From positions 31,302,369 to 31,366,368 of the forward strand of contig CM019219.1 of assembly GCA_009741485.1 (NCBI GenBank): a DNA stretch of 64,000 nucleotides, written 5' to 3'. Both the position numbers and the translations under genes were made by a program. Origin of the DNA: Malurus cyaneus samueli (taxonomy: Eukaryota; Chordata; Aves; Passeriformes; Maluridae). The notes below the pieces were generated by a model. The model was not told where the DNA came from. It was given only the letters and a program-made list of their open reading frames with translations, and made no database searches. Positions 10,466 through 23,222 of the stretch are shown here, piece after piece; position 1 is the stretch's first letter, and each line of letters begins with the position of its first letter.

Positions 10466-13400
10466 GTGTAGTTGGCCTTCAAGCAGGTCATCGTGGATCT
10501 GGAATCCTCCTGCGTTTGTACCTGCAAGATCCACAAGCAGTGGGTAAAGGAAAAAAAAAAAACAATGGATGGGTCAGTATCGAGGAAAAAAACAGTATTT
10601 AGGGAAGAGGCTGAGAAAAACAGGATTTTTCTATTTTGGCAAGCGGCTGCCGAGCACTTACGTGATGACCACGGGCGCACTTTGTTGTGATGATGGACTT
10701 GGCCTTGCTGTTGTGGAGCCCAGGGTCTGGAAGGAGTGGATGCTGAGCGAGTGCTGGTCCTCCATGCTGCCGTCTCCGGCGCCCGGCCTCCAGGGGCGAT
10801 GCCGACACCGCCTGCTGCGCCGCGCTGGCCGTCGTACCCATCACCGTGGGCAGCTGCGCCGGGACAGACAGGCAGCAGAGAGGGAGGAAAAAAAAAAAAA
10901 TAAAAATAAGGAGGGAGGGAAACGAAAAAAACGGAGGAGGATTTATTTTTCAGCCGCTGGTATTTAGGACGGGAAAATCCGGGCAGGCACGGGGCAACCC
11001 CCTGCGACAGCCGGCCGGGGAGGAACGCTAAGCCAGCCTTTCCCTCCCGCTCCCACAAAAGGCTTTCTTCCTGCCTGCCTGCCTGCCATGCAGCTCGCTC
11101 CGTCAGGGAGGTGAAACTAGGCTGAGGAGGGAGCGGGGACCGGGCAAAATGCTGGATCCGCTCCCTAAAATTCTGCCGAGTCAGCACGTTGGCAGCTAGC
11201 AGGGACTGGGCAGCGCAGCCTGAGCCTCATCCCGGCTTCCCACACCACAAACCACTCCAGGCTCCCTCCCGCACGGAAAACTCTCGGAGAACGCGCATCG
11301 CTGGTCATGCAGGGTGTAGAGCACGCCTGGACGCTGCCTTTAAAGAAGGGTTTCCCCATCCCAGGGGAGCACCCGGGACCCCGAAAGCAGCCGCCCGCTG
11401 TGTCCCCGCACACGGAGAGCAAGGGCCGGCCTGCGGCGGCCAGGAGCATCCCGCCACCACTCGAGCGCCTCCGGGACAATGAGCCGACTGTCTGCGCCAG
11501 CCGGGGCCGGATCCTGGCTTCCCAGCGAAGCCTGAGATGCCCAAAGGGGCACCTGGGAAAAGACAAAAGCTCTGCCCTCTCCTAACGAGACGGTGCCCGG
11601 TAAAATCCGCTTTGTGCTGCATGGAATAACCCCGGGGGCAGTACCTGCTCAGCGCCGGAACCCAGCCCTAAAAATCCTACAGCTGCTCCTCTCCGCCTTA
11701 CAGGAGTATCAACCCCTTGCTGCAATCGCAAGGAATGCGATGCCCCCAGCAGCTGCGAATGCTTCGAGTTGGGCGGGCGGAGGGGGAAAAGCCTGCGGAA
11801 AATGGCTATTTCAGGCGGTCGTACCCAGGCACACATTCTCCCCTCCTCCCCATCTTCCTTCGCCGCTCCGAGGAAACTTGTTGCCTCTACTGTGAATTTT
11901 CTGCACCATTAGGCAGCCTGGTTTTCTTTTACACGTAGAGCAGGGAGCGGGGGCAAAAAAAAAACTAAAAGCAGCTGTTTTCGGGCCAGTGCTGAAACGC
12001 TGCACTGAGGAGACGTTTCTTCAAGTCCTCTTGAGCGTTTCTTTCACCGTAAACGTCGTAAGGGCAAAAATAAAGGGGAAAAAAAATAAAAAAAAAAAGG
12101 ACGTTTTGAGCGTTTCAGAGCAGGCGCTCGTGGTTTGGAGAGCAAGAAAGAATGGGCAGCCAGCCAGGATGCTTTTTTCCCTGATTTTGCTCAGAATTGG
12201 TGCATCTTTTCACAGTGAGCTGGATCAATCCTCCAGATTGTTGGAGGATGGATTCACGTTTCGAAGCTCGACGAGCAGCTTCTGTATTTCTTTGTACCTC
12301 CTTCTCCCCTCCATCCAGACACCACCTTCACCTAAATCCCGGGGACATTTTCTTTCCCGACAAGCCCACGCCAAGATATAACAGGCACAAAAGACGCCGG
12401 GCAGATTTGGAAATTGCCTTTCAAACCACAAAATGAATGGAGAGAGGAAATCGCATCTCACGCTTCTTCCACGACTCGCTTGGCAGCGCAAAACTGAGCA
12501 AGATAAGTGCCAAAATAACCCAAAGTGGTGCTCGGGAAGCCACGGGAACTGCTCTAAAAATCCCAAGAAGAGGGAAGCGCTGGTGTTATCCATACTGGGC
12601 AGCAGCTTGTGTACTGGAATTGCTGCAGCTGATGGAAGCAAGAAGGTTTACACACCCTCCCCCCAGTGCCCACTCTGCAAGCTGGGACACGGACTGGGAT
12701 GGGCAGGGAAGCAAAAAACCCATCCCAGGAAAACAGATTAAATGATCTGGGCTGAAAATTTTGCTGTGGCTGTGACAGGAAGAGATGCAATGAAGCCAGC
12801 CGAGGGAAGCGGGAATCAGGGAGCAGCCTGGCAGGGAACAGCCCACCAAAGGGCTCTGGATTAGCCCAAAAATCAGTCCTTTCCCTGTAGCTGGGCACAG
12901 CAAACACTGAGAGAAGTTCCTGAGCTGGAAGAAGATGCCCAGAGAGCTGTGCATGCCCCACCCCTGGAAGTGTTCAAGGCTGGAAGAGCTTGGAGCAACC
13001 TGGGTGGTGGGAGGTGCCTGCACACAGCAGGAGGGTTGAACAAAGTGGGATCCAGGGTCCTTCCCACCCCAACCACTCTGGATTCCACGATCCAAAGTCA
13101 GCATGTGGAAGAAATCCACGTGGATTTTATGATGATTATGATGATTTATTTTATGGCATTAGCCATCAGCAAGGCAAAGGTCTTCCCTTCCCCTCCAGAA
13201 CCTGTTCCAGAACACCCAGCCCTGCCAAGCCTGGGAATGCCAGAGGAGCCACCAGCAGCACTGGGAGCATCCCCAAAATTCCATTTGAGCATCCCAAACG
13301 ATCCGTGTGGAAGAAGTCGTGATGCTCAGAGCTCAGCCCTCAATGTTTCCACCTCTTCTCGCCCTCCACCCGGCACAGAGTTATTCCCACACCTGGGGGC

Positions 13401-16400
13401 TGGCAGGGACTCAAAGCTGGAGCAACAATGGACTAAATATAGCGGGGGCGGCCGGCCTGGAGCTGCAGGATGCATCTGCCCGGCCCCTGCGCCGAGGAGG
13501 AAGCGTGTGCTTGCCCGGCTGCCTCATGTCAGCAGGAAATAAATCAAATAAATCTCCTTCTGTGCATCTCGAGGTCTTTTGTGGCTTTTAAAGCTCTCCC
13601 AAACGAAAAGCAAAGCCCTTTGGGAAGGGCAGCAGCAATGGCAGCATCCTCTGATGCATCCAGCCTCCCCGGAGAGGGCAGCCCCTGTCGTTTTCAGCGT
13701 GGATGAACCCTCGAGGGGTTGGAGGGCACCCCTGGGGCAGTGCTGAGCCAAGCAGGGAGGCAGGAACACCACGGGCCAGCAGGAAGCTCTGTGCAGCCGG
13801 AGGGGCATCACCGGAGCCTGGAGGAAGTGCTGGAGCCGAGCCTCCCGCCTCTGGCGTGCTCTTTAACCCTCTTTATAAAAAACCAAAAAAAAACACAGTG
13901 AATAACAACAGAGAGCCTGGGAGCCTGCCTGTGCTGGGGTGCCTGGACCAGTGCGTTTTTTCCAGGTGATCCGGAAGAAGCATGGCAGCTTTCTCAAAAA
14001 CATCACAAAACAAAAAGGAAAGTGAGAATAACACATTAACCTGGCTGTTCAGAGTGCTGTCCACCCACAGAATAAAAATCAATCAACCCAAAGCGTTTGG
14101 GCACGAGCAGAGAAAAGGCCCTGGGAAGGCAGCTCTGCAGCAGACAGCTCTGCTTTTACAAGCCTTGACTGATTTATTTGTATCTTCGAAGAGCAAAATG
14201 ACCAGGCCTCCATCCTCACAAGCTCCTCAGAGAGCCAGCACGACAGCCAAAAATAAATTAAATAAGCAGCATTTCCTAGAAAGTCCAGTGTATCCCAGCC
14301 AGGCAGGATCAGTTGGGGTACAACTCCTCCTTGTCATGGAGGTGACCATGATGAGGAGATGCTGCACCCATTGGATGGTACCCAAGCTTCCTTCCCCTCA
14401 AACCTGGTTGCTTTATTAATCACTCTTATTGATCTTCTTGTAAGCACAGGGTGGAGGAATTAAGGTCTGGAAGGATTGGATGGGGCTTGGAAAGCAACTT
14501 GGGATAGTGGAAGAGTGTCCCTGCCATGCATAAGGTGACTTTAAGATCCTTTCCAACCGCTCAGTGGCTCCCTGATTTTGCAGAGAGCCCACCTGTACTG
14601 CTGCCTCACACCTTCCCAATTTTTAAGGCCCCTTGGCAGTTCCCTCCACCTCCCCAGTCCCTGGGCATCCAAAAAAAGTCCTCCTCCTTTTTGGGCAGGC
14701 AGCAGATGAAGTGAAGGGTTTCTCATGAGCAGAAGTGGAAAGAGAACAAGCCTGAGTGGAAGCGCCAGCGCTGCCAGCTGTGCCTCAGTGCACACAGGGG
14801 TTCAGGCTCTGTGAGCACACTGGCTGAAGGTTTCCTTTCAGCAGCACAAAGGGGGAAAAAAAAAACAAAAAACAAAAAAACAAAAAGCATAAAACACGAA
14901 GATAAAAGGCTTGGGGCATCTCTAAAGAGACTAACGCAGGGGTGGGGGGCCGGCAAAGCTTTTGTCAACCGCCAAGCATTTCAGGAAGCAGCACAAAGAT
15001 CAGACCCGCCAGGTTTCCCCCGCGGAGGCTCTGTGGTGTCACCCTCCTCCAGCTGGCAGAGGACAGAGGGTGTCCCCAAGGCTGGGGAACCCAGGCCTGC
15101 CCCCAGCACAGCTCCCCGCTCCAAGGCCAGCCCGGCCAGCGCCACGCGGAGCCGGACGGGGCGTTTTGGGAAGGCGAGGGCTATGATTTGCGCTATTCAT
15201 AGCAAACCGCGGCTCCCTCCACAGCGGGGGGAAAGCTGCCGGAGCAGCGGGACGGCTCCATTTGCGCGGGGCCGCCTTTTCCACGCCGGAATCTGCCGCG
15301 GACCAACACCTTTCCCAGGAACACGCACCTTATGCGCGCCAGCACCGCGGTTTGGGATGCAGCAGGACACGGAGATACGCTTGCAGGATTCCTCCCCCCC
15401 TGCCCCTCTCCCTTCATAAATAATGCAAAAATCGAGCAAATCCCAGGGAGTTTGCTCGCAACAGAGACCTGGCCGTTATTTTTAGGCTCGGTTCATTCGT
15501 GCAAGGCATTAATCACTTCCCCTTCCAGGAAAGGAATGTCCCACCACCGCTGCCTTCTCCTCCTCTCTCAGCGAGTGCCTGCCTGCTCCAGCCCCGCCAC
15601 CCCAACAGCCGCTTTCTCGCATTCGGGAGGAAAGGGCGCTCGGGGTGCGTCCACGCCAGACTGGAAGACCAGGGGTCCCGACAGGGATCAGGCGGCGGGT
15701 CGGAAGTCCGGCAGCCATCCGCCAGCTGATGAGTTCGCCATTTTAGCCCCGAGAAGCTGGGCAGGGCCTCAGAGGAGCAGGAAGCCTTGCTCCCAGACAC
15801 CCTCCGGGCGCGGGGTGCCCGTCCCGCCATCCTCCCTTACACGTGCAGAGGGAACCCATCCCGGGCTTCCCGCTTTTCTTGTGCTCCTAACGGGAGGCGG
15901 CAGAGCCGAACCCCACAAGTCGGTTGGCTTTGCATCTGCTCCTCTTCTCTCCCCTTCATCCTCCCGGCAGGGAGCCCTCCCACCTTCCCGCCGCAGCACA
16001 GCCGGCTTTTATGGGATTTACCGCAGGGAGCGGCCAGAGACGCGATCGCCAAACCTCGCTTTGGGGGACTCGAGCCACAGCCCGCAGCCGTCCTGGGCTC
16101 CCAGCCGGTGGGGCTGGCTTCCAGGCAAGAGAGGGAGAGAACCTTTAATTAGGAAACACAGCTGCTAAGGCAGGGAGGAGAGATGCCACACCCGCGGGCG
16201 GGCGGGTCAACCGCGTCATCTTTCCATTTGAGTAGCTCCGGCGAGCGGCTGGCTCCGGGATTAACCCTCATGGGTCCCACACTCGGGTCTGTGCTCCCGG
16301 GGCAGAAATGAGTCCCGCATTGTCCCTTGCCTTGTAGGAGGACACACTGCAAGCGACAGTGGACCGGAGCCAAACCGCAACGGCGTGCCTGTCTGGCTCA

Positions 16401-18575
16401 AAACAGGGGCACCATCCTAGTTTTCCAAGTTTTACACCGCCTGGTGGCCCGGTGAAACGGCCCAGCACCCACCGCCCGGTCGTGAGGTGGCGGTCCCGGG
16501 CAATAAGCCTTCCCCATGCCGTTCCTAGGCATCAGCGACCACCGGTCCGGTGCCAGGGCACAGGGATGCCGGGCACCCGGGAGCGGCCAGCCCGGAACTG
16601 TCACTAGAGTGTCTGCCTGTCCCCGCAGGGGGGAAGAACCCCCGGAGTGAGAGGAGGCCTGGTCCGGCGAGCGCGGCCGAGCTCACCGGGGGAGGATGCG
16701 ACGATGCGCCGACGAATGGTAGCCAGGGTTGACGGAGATGCGCCCGGGTACTGGGGGGGAACGCGGCCACTGCGGATTGCATGCGGGCAGCAGTGCGTGA
16801 CAACGGTACTAGTCTGGGCTCCGGACCGCGAGGTGTTCATCGGTCTGGCCTGCACCAGCGCCGCCCGGCCGGCGTCGGCCCCCATGGGGCGCGGGGAGCG
16901 GTGGCGGGAGCGCAGCCCCCGGACGCGCCGACCGGCCGGCGCTCGCGGGAGGGACCCGGGCGGACAAGGACGAGGCCGAGGGGCTACGGGACCGCCCGGG
17001 ACACGCCCGCCGGCACCGCCCCGGCACCCCCGCACCGCCGGGACGCCCCCGGGCCGCGGCACTTGGCACCTCCAGCCCGCCAAACGGCCCTTGTGCGTCG
17101 GGACACCCCAGAATGGCGGCAGCCGCGCGCCACAACCCCCATCAACAGCCACAGCACCCCACAAACAACGCCACTGTCCTCTCGGGAACCGGCCCACACA
17201 AAGGCCAAGCCCCTCGGACGCCCAGCACATGGCAGTCCCCACCCACCGATCCTTCCATCGCTCACCGTGTGACACAAGGTTGGCGATGGTCAGATGCCAC
17301 CCCAGACAGTGTTTGCAGTTTTTGGGGCTAAAGCCAGAAAGTTGCTTTTTTCCTTAGAAATGGGAGACAGGGGTGTTGTGTGATGAGAACCTGTGGCAGG
17401 ATCCCGGTGTGAGGGTGAGCGCAGGAGCCGTCGCCGCTCAGCTCTCGGAGAGGGACTGTTTGGGCTGGAAGGACCTTAATCAGCTTTCCAACCCCTGCAT
17501 GGGCAGCCTTCCACTTCCCAGGGTGCTCCAAGCCCCGTCCAGTGGCCTTGGCACTGCCAGGATCCAGGGACAGCCACAGCTTCTCTGGGCACCCTGTGCA
17601 GGGCCTGCCCACCCTCGCCAGGGAACAATTCCCACAATACCAATCCATATCCAATCCACTTCGCGCTTGCCTTCTGGCAGTTTAAAAACCATTCGCGCCT
17701 TGTGTGTCCCTCGCATCCTCTTAGTCCCAGTCCTCTCTGCAGCTCTCTGACAGACCCGTATAGCCCTTGGAAGGGTCTGAAGGTCTCCCTGGAGCCTTTT
17801 TTCTTTCTTTCCACAGAACCACCTCCTGCTTTCCCAGCCTGCTCCTGCCCACCTCCCCCACTCCATTCTGGTGGACATACGGGCTCTCAGAGCCCAGTTA
17901 GGACCGACCAACCCGCCATTGGCCCACATCATCACCATCATGCACAGTGCCATGCTGCTCAAAATCAGTGTAGGGGAACCGCCAGGGCACAGGAAAAGGA
18001 AAAATGGCATCAACCGCAACTGGGAGTGGGGCAAGGATGTAAACGCAGCACCCGACGAGTCCGAAAATGGTAACGCTGGCAAGCAGGGCTGAAAAGTTGT
18101 TCATCAGGATGCCGAGATCCTAGCCAGGCTCCCGCCTCCACCTCAGCAAAATACCGCTGCTCCTCACGCTGCTCTGCGTGCTTACAGTCCTAGACTCAAG
18201 TTTCATGAATATTATATATTACAATTTTAGTTCAAGGATGTCTCTGTTTTCAATCCCAAAACATCTGAAGCTCCTGTAGGAAAGCACATGAAAATCCAGA
18301 TATATACACACATCTCCCCTCACTCACGGCTTCAAGGAGCTGGGATTAATAAATAAAAAACACTCCAAAATTGGGAGGAAATGCCTGGGTCAAAACCAGA
18401 CCCAGGAAAAGCAGCTCCCGAATGCCTTTTTGTCAGCACTTTTCCATCTCCATACGCACCTCCCGATTTCCCCTGACGTGCAGAACGAAACCTGCAATGA
18501 AGCAGAATCCACGGAGTCAGGAGACCTCGCTAGCCAAAGGTGCACAAGACCCAACCCTTGAACCCGCGACCGCTT
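10466..18575 (-). repeat. Right arm of inverted repeat P2 (noisier copy)
   Basis: Reverse complement of about 560-8772 with many small indels, mostly losses in short runs. It holds exon 2a (about 10467-10533), exon 1 (about 10673-10853), the CR1 pieces and the CpG-rich block in reverse order. The segment 16500-16870, opposite 2290-2640, can hardly be aligned. Homology is lost near 18575, where the arm should continue towards base 500. Confidence 0.88.
10467..10853 (-). pseudogene. PALD1: Inverted, frameshifted copy of PALD1 exons 1 and 2a
   Basis: Exon 1 runs from ATG at about 10853 down to a preserved ACTTACGTGATG donor region near 10673. Single-base losses, for example GTTGGTG to GTTGTG in the NKVAP codons and a loss in the SPLESRAP region, break the frame. 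Exon 2a follows at about 10467-10533 with its CTTGCAG acceptor and further indels. It could not encode the paladin N-terminus as written. This is probably sequence error in a duplicate pass rather than a decayed gene. Confidence 0.85.
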
Positions 18576-19719
18576 CACGAACGGCAAGCCACATCCGCGA
18601 AGTAATCGTGTGTAATTTCACAAAGCTAGCAGCCGGGTTGCAGCAACATCTACCTTGAGAACAGCCTACAATGCGGCTAAGCCATCATTAATGGTTGAGC
18701 AGGGAAGAGGACCCTGCGACGCAGACTGTACGGATATGGTTCTCTTACAGACTGGTAACTTCTTCGTCCCTCTTCTAGTGGTATTAGATGCTGATAAATT
18801 AAGATTAGCACGTGACACGCTACGAGGACATTCAATTAGAGGGTTAGGCAGGTTTGCACCTACGAGCCTGTAGGCCCTTCAGCAGGATAGGCAGCACCTG
18901 GTGTGAGCGGCTGATATTTCTGACAGTAGGAGCATCCTGCTCTGCCCTGCAGTGGGGAAAGGTTCTTACTGAACCCAATGGGACTGATATAAGCGAAGGT
19001 TGGCTGCAATTTAAAAAAATCTAAGACACAAGGTTAGCCAGTATTAACGTTATATAATTGTTATATATATTTCATCCTTAAGTTCAAGCCCGGTTGGGAC
19101 TCCTCGAAGCTGATCCTCTCTGGGTGCGAATGCGGGATTGCATCCCATGGGACAGATATATCGTTTGGTTTCTGCACTGAATCGTTTCTGTTGTGTGTAT
19201 GATCATACCTGAGTGCTTTGGTAACCCCGATGCTCCGGAGCATGTAGTCTCGAAAGATGAAACCCCCCACCTTACACAGTACCAACACTCGGTTTAGTAG
19301 AATCAAGATATTTATTGATCATACTGTAACAGCAACCACCGGCAAGAGCTTTTCTCTCCCAACACGCTGTGAAGAACGGTTAAAAACACAGAATCCCAAA
19401 TGGATCCCCTGCTAGCAGAGGAACGCCCCGCGAGGCCAGCCTTCCCTGTCCCCCCTGTACCCACAAGAGCCACACGAGAAGGAAAGTGCTGGATGGGGGA
19501 ACAAGACACAAGAGGTTGGAGAAAAGGGGGTTTAGAGAAAAACAAACAAAAAAGCCAAAAAAACAAATGAACAACAACAGAAAGGTTCCCCTCGTCCTCC
19601 ACTAAGTCACGCTGTCCCTTGGATATTTGTCTGATTTATTTTTGGCTGGCAGAGCAGTTTCCACAAATGAGCACTCTTCCGCAGGCGCGGGTCCCGCATC
19701 CACGGTGGTTGTCCCCCGC
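18576..19719. other. Unassigned unique sequence inside a P2 arm
   Basis: About 1.1 kb that is less GC-rich than its surroundings and interrupts the inverted copy of the window start: homology to bases 780-560 ends near 18575, and homology to 486-184 resumes near 19720. A short open frame at 18655-18873 has no recognisable domain. The stretch near 19300-19320 (ATCAAGATATTTATTGATC) is AT-rich. I recognise no gene or transposon. Confidence 0.6.
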
Positions 19720-20030
19720 TCCACCAGATGCCCTCGCCCCTGCCCTGCCCCTCCCTCGATCCGAGGTCCTAACCACCTTCTAGGATCTTCCGCTTCAAGG
19801 CAAAATATATTTATTATATATATAATATATATATTGTGTGTGTCCTATCGGACCACCCAACGCAATACATATTTCTAACTCCACTCCACTCATCGTGCGC
19901 CTACGGCGCCGGGCTGGCGCGTCACGCTCGCCTTTCCCACGCCGGAAAGGACTGGCAAAACATCAATCCCCGTTCCTTTTTTGGTCGTGCTTTTGCTTTT
20001 TTTCTCCCCACCCCAAAAACGAAGGGGGCA
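19720..20030 (-). repeat. Noisy inverted copy of the P1 loop (bases 184-486)
   Basis: Shared landmarks in reverse order: GCCCTCGCCCCTGCCCTGCC, an AATATATTTATTATATAT tract, GTGTGTCCTAT, GCGCCTACGGCG and finally TTTTTTGGTCGTGCTTTTGC. Indels are frequent. Homology stops at about 20030. Confidence 0.8.
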
Positions 20031-21540
20031 GCCCGAGAAAAGCAGGGGTAAGAATGGGAGTACCGCCACCAGCCGCCCTGGTCCAACACACCTAGAGAAA
20101 TAAATTAACCGGATGGAAATGACAAGCCTGTGGGATTGTCCCCGTCTGGGTACCGAGGTGGGGGGCGACCCCAGCAGGGAGGGGATGGCTGGAGCAGGCA
20201 CTCGTTGGGGTTGATTAAATGCACTGAGAGTTGTTGGGCTGGTGATTCCCAACAGGCAGGAAAAATCAAACCTGGGGGGCTGGTGGGAATGGGGGGCGCA
20301 GCCAGCACCACCGCCACGCAGGGCCTCACGCTGGCACCACTCAAGGCGAGAGTCACACGGAGAGATGGGGGAAATAAATCCAATCTCCAGGGGAGTTGAG
20401 ATGGCATTGCCACGCCAGGCTGGCAAAGGGAGCCAGCGTGAATGATTTATCCTAACAGCACGGGCCGGCTGGAGAAGTCCCCCTGATAAATCGAGCGCAG
20501 GACGGCACGACGCAAGCACCCTGCGGGTGGATCACTGTCCCTGCGGTGTCTGCGAGCCCCCAACAGCCCCAGGGACACCCAGTGATTCCGAGTATCAATC
20601 ATGCCCAGATGTATCTCCCTGCTGGGGATCCACATTTTAAAGGGCCAGGGGAGGTAGAAAACATCAGCACTAAGAAAGCGCTTTCCCAGAGTTGCTTGCC
20701 CAGCCCGGAAAGTTGTTGGATAAAAGTGCCCCCTTTTTAGGTACCAAAACAATAAAAGCAAGGGGTTTTGTAACATATGCTACGCTGCTTGAGTCTGGCT
20801 GTGGGTTGGGACACAGCCCTGGCTGGGAGGCCAAGATGAAAACTGGGTGGATAGAGATGTGGTGCGCTGCCTGATGCCATCGGGACTACACCGGACCCCC
20901 TGCACACCAAGGGACGGCTGCCCAGTGTTGTTCTCTGCTGAAAGCCAGCATTCCAGGGAACTCAAAAATACCCTCCCCGGGGTGCAAGAGAGCACAATGA
21001 TTTTAGGAGTTTTCCCCCTCCTCCAACCCAATATTGAGTTTGAAGCCACCCAATATTCCTGGAGAAGGCAAAGTGGGTGCGCAGCTCAGCAACACTGAGC
21101 TGCTGGCAATGGAGGTTGGCTGGTACAGAAGAGGTCTGGGGACGAGGCACAGAGAGGCAAAGGTGTTTTAAACAGAAGCCTGGTGGAATCAGGCCTGCAG
21201 GCGGGGAGAGGAGACGGCGGCGTGATCCGAAGGGACGCTCCACCTGCACACGCGGGACCGCTCACCCGCAAAGGGGGAGACAGAGCTGCACCCTCCCCCA
21301 AAAAACGGGGAGGACGGTGGTGGAAGACGCGCGTGGGGACGCACCGCACCTCTGCCTGCGCCGAGACGATCCTGCTAAGGCCGAATGGGGGGTGCGCGAG
21401 GCTGGGATCGCATCCTCTCCGTGGTTCCGCGCTCAGATATCATCTCGAACTGAGCGTCGTCCCCTGGCAAGGCAGAACAACGCCACCATTAGAGGGCGTC
21501 TCCTCCAGCCCAAATCCCCCGCCCCGCCTCGGTCCCTTAC
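20031..21540. other. Unassigned sequence between PALD1 and EIF4EBP2 fragments
   Basis: I see no complete exon or recognisable repeat here. By position it should be intergenic DNA or EIF4EBP2 intron/3' sequence read on the minus strand. I looked for the short terminal EIF4EBP2 exon (DAQFEMDI) and did not find it. Confidence 0.4.
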
Positions 21541-21708
21541 CATGGATGGCTTAGCCCCCTGGTGGTTCAAGTTGTTTGGTGCTCAGCTTTGGCTCCGCCG
21601 GCCTCGCCGGAGCTGTGACGCCGGAATATTGGGCAGGTACAAGGTGGGTCTTGGCCAGTGGGAGTTGCGCGGTCCAGCAGGAACTTCGTCGTAGATGATC
21701 CGGGTGCC
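21541..21708 (-). pseudogene. EIF4EBP2: Degraded EIF4EBP2-like exon (4E-binding protein)
   Basis: On the minus strand an acceptor (CCTCAG) precedes GTRIIYD. One or two missing bases later comes KFLLDR, then after more indels a string recognisable as RNSP, TPP and LPNIP-GVTSPG, then SK-E and N-LN-like remnants. A donor (GTAAGG) closes the exon. GTRIIYDRKFL plus LPNIPGVTSPG is diagnostic of 4E-BPs: YDRKFLL is the eIF4E-binding site and the TPP/SP sites are mTORC1 phospho-acceptors. KFLLDRRNSP favours EIF4EBP2 over EIF4EBP1. EIF4EBP2 lies next to PALD1 in mammals, in the same orientation, which fits this position. The frame is broken at least three times, as in the other noisy blocks. Confidence 0.75.
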
Positions 21709-22314
21709 CTGAGGAGGACGGGAGGAGAGTGGGGGAATCCGGTCGGTCAGCGCTTGTTGCTGAAGTTCCCGGCGGACGGCGCCCCGCCCAATGGTTCTCC
21801 GCCAAGGTCGCGGAGGCACGGAGGTGCGCGCTGCCGCTCTGCCCGTTTATCTGGGCACGAACAGGCGACTAATTCGGCGCTGGACAAACACCCGGCGGGC
21901 AACTGCGGTCCCGTGTGTCCGCGCAGACGCGGCAATACGCAGGTGGGGGAAACGCGTCACGGGAAATGCCGATGGATGTGTGCACCCCGGAATAACAACG
22001 TTCCCTGTCCAACGGGACGAGGCATGTCACGACCCGCGCTGCCGGCGGGCAGGGCGAGGATGGAGCTCCCGGTGCCCGCGTCCGCGCGCAGAAGTTTCTC
22101 CACCCCGTCCCGATCCAGGACTGACCGCCCCGCCGACCCTCACGCGCTCCCGGTACTCCCGCGAAAATAATAAACCCATCTCAACGTTCGCTTCGAATCA
22201 AGGCGGCAGGCGCTACTCATATACGCACAGAGAGGGGACCAGGGGCGCAGGGTTGACCGCGACACGCGGCGCTCGGAGCGGCGGGCTGGCCCTGCTGCGT
22301 TCCCCCGCGGAGGC
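21709..22314 (-). other. CpG-rich sequence upstream of the EIF4EBP2-like exon
   Basis: About 600 bases with many CpG, ending at a gap. By position it could be intron or promoter/first-exon DNA of EIF4EBP2 on the minus strand. I cannot recognise the MSSS/ATPGG-type first exon in it, and the sequence quality looks low. Confidence 0.35.
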
Positions 22315-22339
22315 NNNNNNNNNNNNNNNNNNNNNNNNN
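22315..22339. other. Assembly gap (25 N)
   Basis: Twenty-five unknown bases join CpG-rich DNA of the upstream neighbour directly to a minisatellite from the 3' half of PALD1. It is therefore a scaffold join of unknown true size. Confidence 1.
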
Positions 22340-23045
22340 AATGCTGGATGGGATGTGCTGGATGGGATGTGGGGAATGCTGGATGGGATGGAGGGGGAAT
22401 ATGCTGGATGGGATGAGGGAAATGCTGGATGGGATGAGGGGAATGCTGGATGGGATGAGGGGGAATGCTGGATGGGATGGGTGAATGGGATGTGGGAAAT
22501 GCTGGATGGGATGTGGGAAATGCTGGATGGGATGAGGGAATGCTGGATGGGATGAGGGGAATGCGATGGGATGGGGAATGGATGGGATGGGGGAATGCTG
22601 ATGGGATGGGGGAATGCTGATGGGATGAGGGGAATGCGATGGGATGAGGGGAATGCTTGATGGGATGAGGGGAATGCTTGGATGGGATGAGGGGAATGCT
22701 TGATGGGATGAGGGGAATGCTGGATGGGATGGGGAATGCTGATGGGATGAGGGGAATGCTGGATGGGATGTGGGAAATGCTGAATGGGATGAGGGGAATG
22801 ATGGATGGGATGAGGGGAAGCTGGATGGGATGAGGGAATGCTGGATGATGAGGGAATGCTGGATGGGATGAGGGGAATGCTGGATGGGATGAGGGGAATG
22901 CTGGATGGGATGTGAGGAATGCTGGATGGGATGTGGGAAATGCTGGATGGATGAGGGAATGCTGGATGGGATGAGGGGAATGCTGGATGGGATGAGAGGG
23001 AATGCTGGATGGGATGAGGGGAAATGCGGATGGGATGAAGGGGAA
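22340..23045 (+). repeat. 21-bp minisatellite (satellite 1), copy in P3 flank
   Basis: Tandem units close to GGGAATGCTGGATGGGATGAG, with variants where ATGAG becomes ATGTG and units lacking one to four bases. About 33 units. It sits 3' of PALD1 exon 17 in gene order (gene on minus strand here). The 21-base unit keeps a frame open for seven-residue repeats (HPIQHSP type), an artefact. Other copies: 46015-46726 (inverse) and 58845-59735 (noisy). Confidence 0.96.
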
Positions 23046-23222
23046 TGCAGATGTGGCAGGATTCCCAGTGGGATGGGCAGCATGTGGGACAGAAAGGGAC
23101 CCTGTGACGTGAGCACCGTGGTGACACCGCGGAGCTGCAGCCCGAAGCCCCACCCGTGGTGCTGTCCCCCCATCCCGAGAACCCCAGCCCGGTTGGTGCT
23201 GTCCCCTCCCATGGCCTCTCAC

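Noticed and set aside
18655..18873. 72-codon frame as a small gene
   Set aside because: No recognisable domain, no splice or promoter context, and it lies in unassigned sequence flanked by noisy DNA.
22340..23045. Tandem repeats as a possible CRISPR array
   Set aside because: Units are directly head-to-tail without unique spacers, and the genome is vertebrate with CR1 elements and spliced genes.
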